Source: DAIRET01 sp036795455 (lineage in GTDB: Bacteria > Bacteroidota > Ignavibacteria > Ignavibacteriales > Ignavibacteriaceae). From it: a stretch of 9,341 nt of DNA. Positions 1 to 5,003 of this stretch are shown in pieces. The position numbers were made by a program, and so were the translations under genes. The stretch's first letter is position 1. Each line of letters starts with the position of its first letter. The stretch spans positions 1-9,341 of the forward strand of contig DAIRET010000112.1 in NCBI GenBank assembly GCA_036795455.1, in the 5' to 3' direction. The notes under the pieces were generated by a model. The model saw nothing but the letters and a program-made list of their open reading frames with translations. It made no database searches and was not told the DNA's origin.

Positions 1-1597
1 GAGCCGGAACCGATGCTATAACAACCGGTGCATATGAAGGAACCGGGTCTGTAGTTACAGAATTTGATTTTAATGATTCATTCCAATACCTGTCCAGCAT
101 TGTAGCATAATAAGTATATTCACCGTCAAAATCCTGCATACCGGAAAAACTTTCTGCAACTGTGAACTCCGAGTTCCCAAAGACAATTTCAATTATTTCA
201 TCCGAATCAACATTAAGATTTGCATCTTCCGAACGGTAAACTGCAAACCATTGATTAATCGCAGTAGAAGCATGGGGAGTAACGGTAACCTGGTAATTGA
301 GAGAATCAATTTTAATGATGCTGACCTGCGGGGCATCCGGGATTGTATCAAGAATAAATTTTGAAGCTTTAATCTTTGTTTTTTGAGTAAAGAATTGTGA
401 AGCGGCTTCATTCCAGTATTCTTTATCCCGCCAGCTTCCGTAACTGAAGAACTGAAAACCATCAACCCAATTCACGGTTCTACAGCTATTAACAATACCA
501 ACATGGTTTCCCCAAATATTATTATCCTTTAAAATGTATGAAGGAGGACCAACCGTATAGTGTCTGCCTGCAGCAATTCCCGGTTGAATAAACTGGCTCC
601 AGCATTGAGGGCAGGAACCTGTAAGCATTCCGTAAAAACCGCTTCCTGTAGTCCAGTGGTAGTGCATCCCAGCTATTTGATCAATGTATCCTTCATTAAA
701 CCACAAAGCTGCATCTTGATAAACTACGCTGTATCCACACCAGCTTGTCCAGTTATATTTTCCTAATGCAGCTACAGATAATCTGACCCACGGTTTTTCA
801 GTTTGGATGGAGTCGTGCAGACTTTTAACATACTCTGTAACAGACCATCTCCACCAATTATCCCAACTGCTGAATCCAGAAGGAACACCGCCGCTATAAG
901 GATGTTCAACATCGTAAAGATATCTTCCGGCAGCATTTTCAATTAGGTTGTTGACTTCATCATCCGAAAGTTCACGGTCTAACAATGCTTCTTTCCCGGT
1001 TAATGGTTTATCGTTACCTGAACTTGTGTATTCGTTCCATCTAATATAATCAAGATGAAATCCATCAATATCATAATTGCGAACAACTTCCATTGCAACA
1101 TTCAATAGGTAATTTCTAACAGCGGGAAGTCCCGGAGAAAGTGCATAATTAGCCGTCATAGGATTACCTGCTTGATCCCTGCATATCCATTCGGGATGCT
1201 GCTGTGCCGGGGCACCTGATGCAGTGCTTGCAGAAGCAAATACATTGAACCATGCATGGATTTCCAAACCTCTTTTATGAGCTTCTTCAATTGCGTAAGC
1301 AAGAGGATCGAATCCCGGGTTAGTTCCGCCTGTATAAGAACCCCACGGTTCAAATGATGAGTTGTAATAAGCGGTTCCGGCTTGACGAACCTGCCATAAA
1401 ACGGAGGTCATGTTAGCTCTTTTATGGTCATCAAGAATGCCGCGTATTTTAGCTTTCTTCTGCTCAACAGTGCCTGAACTACTGATGTATTCCCAGGTTA
1501 TAACCCAGGTACTTCTGAATTCCTTATTGTTCTGTTGAGGAATCAAATAGTTTGAGAATAAGAATAAAGATATAAGTATACTTAAAGTAAATTTCAT
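1..1597 (-). CDS. Secreted family-10-like glycoside hydrolase (GHL10/DUF187), C-terminus off the left edge
   Basis: Reading the minus strand from ATG at 1597 gives 532 residues with no stop before the window edge, so the gene is partial. Residues 1-20 form a short signal peptide (MK, then a hydrophobic run from L5 to about L18), implying export. Residues about 26-410 match the GHL10 TIM-barrel pattern: FRSTWVITW near 27-35, WQVRQAG near 68-74, EPWGSYTGG near 83-91, FDPLAYAIEEAHKRGLEIHAW near 96-116, HPEW at 134-137, and YDIDGFHLDYIRW at 175-187, whose acidic residues are the usual putative catalytic region. Residues about 420-515 look like a fibronectin-III-type module ending YYATMLDRYWNES. 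GGAG lies 8 nt upstream of the ATG (1606-1609), supporting this start. The family is presumed to act on glycans, including cell-wall-type substrates, but the substrate cannot be read here. Any C-terminal secretion-sorting domain would lie outside the window. It stands 126 bp downstream of trmB on the same strand, probably as a separate unit. Confidence 0.88.
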   Translation of the reverse strand, partial: MKFTLSILISLFLFSNYLIPQQNNKEFRSTWVITWEYISSSGTVEQKKAKIRGILDDHKRANMTSVLWQVRQAGTAYYNSSFEPWGSYTGGTNPGFDPLAYAIEEAHKRGLEIHAWFNVFASASTASGAPAQQHPEWICRDQAGNPMTANYALSPGLPAVRNYLLNVAMEVVRNYDIDGFHLDYIRWNEYTSSGNDKPLTGKEALLDRELSDDEVNNLIENAAGRYLYDVEHPYSGGVPSGFSSWDNWWRWSVTEYVKSLHDSIQTEKPWVRLSVAALGKYNWTSWCGYSVVYQDAALWFNEGYIDQIAGMHYHWTTGSGFYGMLTGSCPQCWSQFIQPGIAAGRHYTVGPPSYILKDNNIWGNHVGIVNSCRTVNWVDGFQFFSYGSWRDKEYWNEAASQFFTQKTKIKASKFILDTIPDAPQVSIIKIDSLNYQVTVTPHASTAINQWFAVYRSEDANLNVDSDEIIEIVFGNSEFTVAESFSGMQDFDGEYTYYATMLDRYWNESLKSNSVTTDPVPSYAPVVIASVPA

Positions 1598-1723
1598 TGT
1601 CTGAACTCCGGTCTAAATATTAAATAGATTTTTGTGTTGAAAGATAAGATATAAGAATAAACAGAAAAAGGGATTAAGGCGAGCCGTGAAAAACATGAAA
1701 AGATTGTTTATCTGCAAAGCTGT

Positions 1724-2368
1724 CTACTCGAAACTAAATGAAAGATATTTAATTGTTTTCCCTGCGTCAATATGTTGTTTCTCAAATCTTGTGCTGATGT
1801 ATGCTTCATCCGGCAGACCATTTGTTAAATACAAATTATCAACTGAATGATGGACACTAAGTTTACTCTTTATTACAATTTCATTTGCATAATCAAATAG
1901 AAATTGATCATCTGTTTTGAGATGAATTTTTCCCCCTCTGATTAATATTTTATTGTAAACCTCCAGGTAGTGTGGATTAATAATTATTTTTTTCATTAAC
2001 CTTCTATGAGGCAGCGGGTTTGGGAAGGGAATCCAAATCTCATCAACAATTCCGTCCGATAAAAGATTATTCAGTTTTTCCACGTAAGTAAGAAAGAATA
2101 CAACATTACTTACTTCATTGTTTAGTGCTGTTTTTGCTGCATTCCAGATTCTTGCCCCGGCTCTGTCTACCCCAACAAACTTTCGATGCGGGTATGAGTT
2201 TGCAAGTGCAATTGAATATTCCCCGTTGCCGCAGCCTAATTCAAGCGTAAATACATTTTTGTCAACCCAGTGGTTGAACTTTTCGCGGGTGGAATCATTT
2301 TCAAAGTCAGAAAATACATTCGGAAGGGTTCTTACTTCGTTCTGTTTTTTATGTTTTTTTCTCGGCAT
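1724..2368 (-). CDS. trmB: tRNA (guanine-N7-)-methyltransferase TrmB
   Basis: A 214-residue SAM-dependent methyltransferase making m7G46 in the tRNA variable loop. The SAM-binding motif LELGCGNGE is at 42-50 and the second strand FVGVDRAGARIW at 64-75. The segment IWIPFPNPLPHRR (111-123) is the family's substrate and active-site loop, followed by KTDDQFLF (151-158) and the C-terminal TRFE (193-196) with G203 and KYLSFSFE at the end. Length is normal for the shorter bacterial TrmBs. Oddity: the loop usually reads F-P-D-P, but here residue 117 is Asn (FPNP). A longer reading from ATG at 2416 exists, but I chose 2368. MPRKK is the customary beginning, and a TAnnTTTG promoter element (2387-2394) lies between the two ATGs, so a transcript from it would exclude the upstream one. 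No clear Shine-Dalgarno is visible. The gene is divergent from the tRNA-Ser locus. Confidence 0.9.
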   Translation of the reverse strand: MPRKKHKKQNEVRTLPNVFSDFENDSTREKFNHWVDKNVFTLELGCGNGEYSIALANSYPHRKFVGVDRAGARIWNAAKTALNNEVSNVVFFLTYVEKLNNLLSDGIVDEIWIPFPNPLPHRRLMKKIIINPHYLEVYNKILIRGGKIHLKTDDQFLFDYANEIVIKSKLSVHHSVDNLYLTNGLPDEAYISTRFEKQHIDAGKTIKYLSFSFE

Positions 2369-2386
2369 AAATTGAATTTTTAATTG

Positions 2387-2394
2387 CAAAAATA
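2387..2394 (-). promoter_or_regulatory. Putative TAnnTTTG -7 element for trmB
   Basis: Read on the minus strand this is TATTTTTG, a full match to the TAnnTTTG -7 element described for the Bacteroidota primary sigma factor. It would start transcription roughly 12 nt before the trmB ATG at 2368, giving a very short leader. I could not see a convincing -33 TTTG partner. The motif is short and the DNA is AT-rich, so the position relative to the gene is the main support. Confidence 0.45.
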
Positions 2395-2518
2395 CGAAAT
2401 TCTCTACTATCGGCATTGAAAAAAAAGATTGATTTGATTCCCGGTTTCATGTTGACGATCTACAGAAAAAGGGGATTAAATTTCTTTGATAAAAATTTTC
2501 CTGGAAAAGAAAATTGCT

Positions 2519-2526
2519 TATATTTG
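2519..2526 (+). promoter_or_regulatory. Putative TAnnTTTG -7 element for the tRNA-Ser locus
   Basis: The sequence TATATTTG matches the Bacteroidota-type -7 consensus TAnnTTTG exactly and sits 36 nt before the first tRNA-Ser-like sequence (2563). That suits a promoter whose transcript starts near 2533. No clear -33 box is visible. It lies upstream of the decayed copies, not directly in front of the intact tRNA, so the intact tRNA would need transcription through the tandem copies unless a second promoter exists. Confidence 0.45.
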
Positions 2527-2582
2527 CACTTCAAAATTGAAACAGTTCGTTTCATAAAATACGGAGAGTTGGCAGAGTGGTT

Positions 2583-2600
2583 TGCGAAGCATCCTTCGGA
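2583..2600 (+). repeat. 18-nt hairpin insertion in the D loop (copy before the gap)
   Basis: Compared with the intact tRNA-Ser, this 18-nt block is inserted between GGTT and GAAT in the D loop. It contains CGAAG, a 4-nt loop CATC, then CTTCG, a perfect 5-bp hairpin. The identical block recurs in the next full repeat unit at 2767-2784, and a related block of the same length interrupts the T loop of the 3' fragment at 3260-3277. Confidence 0.8.
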
Positions 2601-2611
2601 GAATGCGGCGG

Positions 2612-2711
2612 NNNNNNNNNNNNNNNNNNNNNNNNNNNNNNNNNNNNNNNNNNNNNNNNNNNNNNNNNNNNNNNNNNNNNNNNNNNNNNNNNNNNNNNNN
2701 NNNNNNNNNNN
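2612..2711. other. Assembly gap (100 N placeholder)
   Basis: Exactly 100 N, the customary placeholder for a gap of unknown size. The left flank ends ...GCGGCGG and the right flank starts TGAATTAC. In the intact repeat unit those two strings are separated by only 3 bases (TCT). If the 87-bp period is kept, the true gap is 3 bp plus a whole number of 87-bp units. The gap is therefore best explained by an unresolved tandem array, not by missing unrelated sequence. Confidence 0.9.
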
Positions 2712-2746
2712 TGAATTACAAACCGTTTTCTAAAAAATATAAATAC

Positions 2747-2814
2747 GGAGAGTTGGCAGAGTGGTTTGCGAAGCATCCTTCGGAGAATGCGGCGGTCTTG
2801 AATTACAAACCGTT
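2747..2814 (+). pseudogene. Decayed 5' half of tRNA-Ser
   Basis: These 68 bases align to the first 45 nt of the intact tRNA-Ser at 2834 with no substitutions and two insertions: 18 nt in the D loop (2767-2784) and 5 nt in the anticodon loop (2803-2807). The fragment stops at AACCGTT, where the variable arm would begin. A matching 3' half with its own T-loop insertion lies at 3245-3294, so the two could be the split ends of one older tRNA-Ser gene lacking about 10 nt of the variable arm. It is not expected to make a functional tRNA. Confidence 0.75.
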
Positions 2815-2833
2815 TTCTAAAAAATATAAATAC

Positions 2834-2920
2834 GGAGAGTTGGCAGAGTGGTTGAATGCGGCGGTCTTGAAAACCGTTAAGGATTCACGTCCTTCCGGGG
2901 TTCGAATCCCTGACTCTCCG
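2834..2920 (+). tRNA. tRNA-Ser (anticodon UGA)
   Basis: An 87-nt class II tRNA. The acceptor GGAGAGT pairs with ACTCTCC at the 3' end, with discriminator G at 2920. The anticodon stem GCGGT/ACCGT encloses the loop CTTGAAA, so the anticodon is TGA, reading UCA and other UCN codons. The long variable arm AAGGA...TCCTT is the serine hallmark, and the T arm CGGGG/CCCTG carries the loop TTCGAAT. CCA is not encoded (CAAC follows), so it must be added after transcription. The gene is preceded by tandem decayed copies of its own 5' half and followed by a terminator and a GIY-YIG gene. It is the only intact tRNA seen in this window. Confidence 0.96.
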
Positions 2921-2927
2921 CAACTTT

Positions 2928-2956
2928 AAAGCTCATGTTTAGTTATGAGCTTTTTT
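2928..2956 (+). terminator. Rho-independent terminator of tRNA-Ser
   Basis: AAAGCTCAT (2928-2936) pairs perfectly with ATGAGCTTT (2945-2953) around an 8-nt loop, and the descending strand runs into TTTTTT. It starts 7 nt after the tRNA. The GIY-YIG gene begins 17 nt downstream, so that gene needs read-through or its own promoter; I see no clear promoter motif in the short space. Confidence 0.8.
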
Positions 2957-2973
2957 ATTTTAATTGGTGAAAA

Positions 2974-3219
2974 ATGTTTTACGCATACGTGTTAAGAAGT
3001 TTGAAGAATGATTCTTATTATTTTGGTTCTACCCAGAATATCGAAGACAGACTTAAAATCCATAATGCAGGAAAATCAAAATATACAAAACCTTTTCGCC
3101 CTTGGGTTGTAATTTATTTTGAAGAATATCAGACAAGAAAAGAGGCATTTAATCGGGAAATGTTTTTCAAATGTAAAGAGGGAAGGGAATGGTTAAAGAG
3201 CCAAAATGTGATTAAATGA
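2974..3219 (+). CDS. Small GIY-YIG domain protein (UPF0213/YhbQ-like putative nuclease)
   Basis: An 81-residue protein that is essentially one GIY-YIG domain. The first motif appears as Y3-A-Y-V-L7 and the second as YYFGST (15-20, Phe in place of the usual Ile). R26 in DRLKIHN matches the conserved catalytic Arg, and E62 in NREMFFK matches the conserved metal-binding Glu. The C-terminus GREWLKSQ is typical of this stand-alone subfamily. Family members are putative DNA endonucleases; most single-domain ones have no proven substrate. The ATG follows GGTGAAAA. The gene lies between the intact tRNA-Ser (54 bp upstream) and a decayed 3' half of the same tRNA (25 bp downstream), an arrangement resembling a small mobile or homing-type cassette. 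Its active-site residues look complete. It is convergent with rarA. Transcription could come from tRNA read-through. Confidence 0.88.
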   Translation: MFYAYVLRSLKNDSYYFGSTQNIEDRLKIHNAGKSKYTKPFRPWVVIYFEEYQTRKEAFNREMFFKCKEGREWLKSQNVIK

Positions 3220-3244
3220 CACTTTCCTGTATTCAGAAAAGTAA

Positions 3245-3294
3245 GTCCTTCCGGGGTTCTCCGAAGGACTCTTTGAGGAATCCCTGACTCTCCG
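3245..3294 (+). pseudogene. Decayed 3' half of tRNA-Ser with 18-nt T-loop insertion
   Basis: GTCCTTCCGGGGTTC (3245-3259) and GAATCCCTGACTCTCCG (3278-3294) together reproduce the last 32 nt of the intact tRNA-Ser without a mismatch, interrupted by 18 nt (3260-3277) in the T loop between TTC and GAA. With the intact gene it forms a 33-bp direct repeat (2889-2921) about 356 bp apart, enclosing the GIY-YIG gene, as attachment-site repeats often do. It is followed by its own terminator-like hairpin, as a real tRNA would be, which suggests it was once the end of a tRNA gene. Confidence 0.85.
3260..3277 (+). repeat. 18-nt hairpin insertion in the T loop
   Basis: The block contains CGAAG, a 4-nt loop GACT, then CTTTG (5 bp with one G-U). 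It has the same length, orientation and plan as the D-loop block at 2583-2600 and 2767-2784, sharing 11 of 18 positions, and lies in the same context, GGTT(C)|GAAT. It also extends an inverted repeat with the variable-arm remnant: AGTCCTTC (3244-3251) against GAAGGACT (3263-3270). Confidence 0.75.
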
Positions 3295-3306
3295 CTTCCC
3301 TATTTT

Positions 3307-3347
3307 AAAGCCCTATTATCGTAATAAAACTGCGATTTTAGGGCTTT
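3307..3347 (+). terminator. Terminator-like hairpin between the tRNA-Ser 3' fragment and rarA
   Basis: AAAGCCCTA (3307-3315) pairs perfectly with TAGGGCTTT (3339-3347). Inside, after a TT/TT mismatch, ATCG (3318-3321) pairs with CGAT (3333-3336) around an 11-nt loop. The run after it on the plus strand is T-rich (TTTGTTCTTT), and on the minus strand TTTAAAATA follows. It may therefore act on both strands, ending the plus-strand tRNA/GIY-YIG transcript and the minus-strand rarA operon (rarA stops at 3414). Confidence 0.6.
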
Positions 3348-3413
3348 GTTCTTTAAAGACTTAATGTTTGAATAACTGTTTTCAATAGCTCATACTTTGA
3401 GTTGTGGATAGTA

Positions 3414-4712
3414 TCAATCGTACTTCTTTTTCCCTTTCCATAACAACTTCAATCTCTCTTTAAGATTTTTCTCCTGTCCCTGCTCTGTGGGGAAGTAGTA
3501 CTGTGAACCATCCATTTCTTGCGGGAAATAATTCTCTTTGACAAAATGATTCTCAAAGCTATGGGCGTATTTGTAATTTTTTCCGTAGCCAAGACTTTTC
3601 ATAAGTGATGTAGGGGCGTTTCTAAGATTCAGCGGAACAGGATACTGCGGTTTGTTTTTTACATCCGAGAAAGCTTTTTCAATTCCCATATAAGCCGCAT
3701 TACTTTTAGGTGCAGAAGCGAGATAGGTAGCGCATTGAGCAAGTATTATTCTTGCTTCAGGCATACCGATTTTATGAACCGCAGAAAAACATGCTTCTGC
3801 AAGCACTAAACCGTTCGGTGAAGCATTCCCCACATCTTCGGAAGCAAGTACAACCATCCGGCGGGCTATAAATAGCGGGTCTTCTCCACCTTCCAGCATT
3901 CTCGCCATCCAGTATAACGCTGCATCCGGGTCGCTGCCTCTCAAACTTTTAATAAATGCCGAGATAAAATTGAAATGCCCTTCACCTGTTTTGTCGTAAA
4001 TAATGTTTTTGTTCTGAATTACATTCTCGATCACTTCTTTTGAGATTATAATACTTTCCTTCCCCATTTCCTGAATTACGGCAGACTCAAAAATATTCAA
4101 CAATATTCTTGCATCGCCTCCCGAAACAAATATTAAAAAGTCTTTATCCACTTCAGCAATATTTAACTGCGATAGAAAACTATCTGTATCAATGGCATTA
4201 TTTAAAATATTTTCAAGATGGGTTTTGTTTAATTCATTGAGAACATAAGTTCTCATTCTTGAACGGAGAGCAGGGATTACTTCAAATGAAGGGTTTTCCG
4301 TAGTAGCGCCGATAAGTATTATCAATCCCGATTCAACAGAATTAAGAAGAGCATCCTGCTGCGATTTATTGAAGCGGTGAATTTCATCAATAAAAAGGAT
4401 TGTTCTTTTATTCAACTCCTTTTCTTCTTTAGCTTTATTGATAACTTCCCGCACGTCTTTTACACCCGAAGAGACGGCATTGATCTGGTAAAAATCGGAG
4501 TTGGTGTTCTCCGCAATTATTTTCGCGATTGTTGTTTTACCGGTTCCCGGCGGTCCCCAAAGTATGAATGAACTTAAGACATCCTTCTCAATCATCAGGC
4601 GGATCGGTTTCCCTTTACCGAGAAGGTTTTCCTGTCCCTGGAAATCATCAAGTGTTTTTGGGCGAACTCTTTCAGGCAAAGGAGTTTTAGGAATTTCTAA
4701 ATCGGACTTCAA
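3414..4712 (-). CDS. rarA: Replication-associated recombination protein RarA (MgsA) AAA+ ATPase
   Basis: A 432-residue AAA+ ATPase of the clamp-loader-like RarA/WRNIP1/Mgs1 family, which acts at stalled replication forks with SSB. PLPERVRPKTLDDFQGQ (11-27) is the family N-terminus. Walker A GPPGTGKT is at 53-60, Walker B ILFIDEIHRF at 105-114, sensor 1 GATTENPSFE at 135-144 and the arginine finger at ALRSR (148-152). SGGDARILLN follows in the lid, then the C-terminal tetramerisation region with RGSDPDAALYWMARML and APKSNAAY. The length is usual. The start is TTG at 4712, immediately after the ftsB stop codon TAG and in the same frame. No ATG precedes the family N-terminus, so TTG is the only reasonable common initiator. 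Translation is probably coupled to ftsB. It is the last gene of the six-gene cluster. Confidence 0.95.
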   Translation of the reverse strand: MKSDLEIPKTPLPERVRPKTLDDFQGQENLLGKGKPIRLMIEKDVLSSFILWGPPGTGKTTIAKIIAENTNSDFYQINAVSSGVKDVREVINKAKEEKELNKRTILFIDEIHRFNKSQQDALLNSVESGLIILIGATTENPSFEVIPALRSRMRTYVLNELNKTHLENILNNAIDTDSFLSQLNIAEVDKDFLIFVSGGDARILLNIFESAVIQEMGKESIIISKEVIENVIQNKNIIYDKTGEGHFNFISAFIKSLRGSDPDAALYWMARMLEGGEDPLFIARRMVVLASEDVGNASPNGLVLAEACFSAVHKIGMPEARIILAQCATYLASAPKSNAAYMGIEKAFSDVKNKPQYPVPLNLRNAPTSLMKSLGYGKNYKYAHSFENHFVKENYFPQEMDGSQYYFPTEQGQEKNLKERLKLLWKGKKKYD

Positions 4713-5003
4713 CTATTTTTCTTCTATTTTTATTATTACTTCATTCGGACGGCTGACACCATATTTTTCACGGGCAACTTTTTCAATTTTCGCCGGCTCT
4801 TTTCTTTTTAATGAATCAATCTCTCCTTCAAGTTTTTCAGAATTCACTTTAATTGAATCAATCTCCAACTCGATTTTTTCTTTCTCTTTTTTTACTTTCA
4901 AGTACTTAAGGAAACCGTAATCGTTGAATGTAAGATATACCAATCCTACAATAACAAGAGTTATATAAATGATAAGCAATATTTTATTTTTTTTACCTGC
5001 CAT
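4713..5003 (-). CDS. Septum formation initiator, FtsB/DivIC-like
   Basis: A 96-residue bitopic membrane protein. A basic N-terminus (MAGKKNK) is followed by one transmembrane helix at about 8-26, then a lysine/glutamate-rich coiled coil at about 37-70. The family tail is IEKVAREKYG, then RPNEVIIKIEE. FtsB/DivIC proteins bridge FtsL and FtsQ/DivIB in the divisome, with the coiled coil in the periplasm. The ATG at 5003 overlaps the last 11 nt of ddl, which suits translational coupling. A TTG five codons upstream (5018) is possible but less likely. Next to ddl it fits a cell-wall and division context. FtsB and DivIC cannot be separated by sequence alone here, so no symbol is assigned. Confidence 0.88.
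   Translation of the reverse strand: MAGKKNKILLIIYITLVIVGLVYLTFNDYGFLKYLKVKKEKEKIELEIDSIKVNSEKLEGEIDSLKRKEPAKIEKVAREKYGVSRPNEVIIKIEEK

Larger units (their letters stand above)
2563..2833 (+). repeat. Tandem 87-bp repeats built from the 5' half of tRNA-Ser (interrupted by assembly gap)
   Basis: The unit is fully visible once, at 2747-2833 (87 bp). A copy starts at 2563 and is cut by the gap after 49 bases, and the last 35 bases of a copy (2712-2746) follow the gap. All visible parts are identical between copies. Each unit comprises the tRNA-Ser 5' half (acceptor strand, D arm, anticodon arm, through AACCGTT) plus an AT-rich spacer ending AAATATAAATAC, which also directly precedes the intact tRNA at 2834. 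Relative to the intact gene, each unit has 18 extra nt in the D loop and 5 extra nt (TTACA) in the anticodon loop; the other shared bases are identical. The 3' half of the tRNA is absent, so a unit cannot fold into a tRNA. Copy number is unknown because of the gap. Confidence 0.9.

Noticed and set aside
193..465. Minus-strand open frame inside the glycoside hydrolase
   Set aside because: It overlaps the long hydrolase frame, which carries family motifs and a FN3-like module; this one is low-complexity shadow sequence.
1156..1353. Second minus-strand open frame inside the glycoside hydrolase
   Set aside because: It lies in another frame under the conserved EAHKRG and HPEW motifs and is a shadow.
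2369..2416. Longer TrmB N-terminus starting at 2416
   Set aside because: The 16 extra residues are not family-like, and a promoter element lies between the two ATGs.
2416..2733. Open frame on the plus strand covering the tRNA-Ser leader and part of the gap
   Set aside because: It is translated through N, ends in tRNA-derived sequence and shows no protein family features.
2563..2833. Possible CRISPR array or protein repeat
   Set aside because: Units are directly adjacent with no variable spacers, and most of the unit is tRNA sequence.
2582..2929. Open frame reading through the repeats and the intact tRNA-Ser
   Set aside because: The translation (GELAEWLNAAV...GVRIPDSP) is the familiar spurious peptide of a tRNA gene, not a protein.
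3832..3845. Another CTTCGGA-like copy of the hairpin insert inside rarA
   Set aside because: It encodes the conserved SEDVG residues of RarA and lacks the partner arm, so the match is chance.
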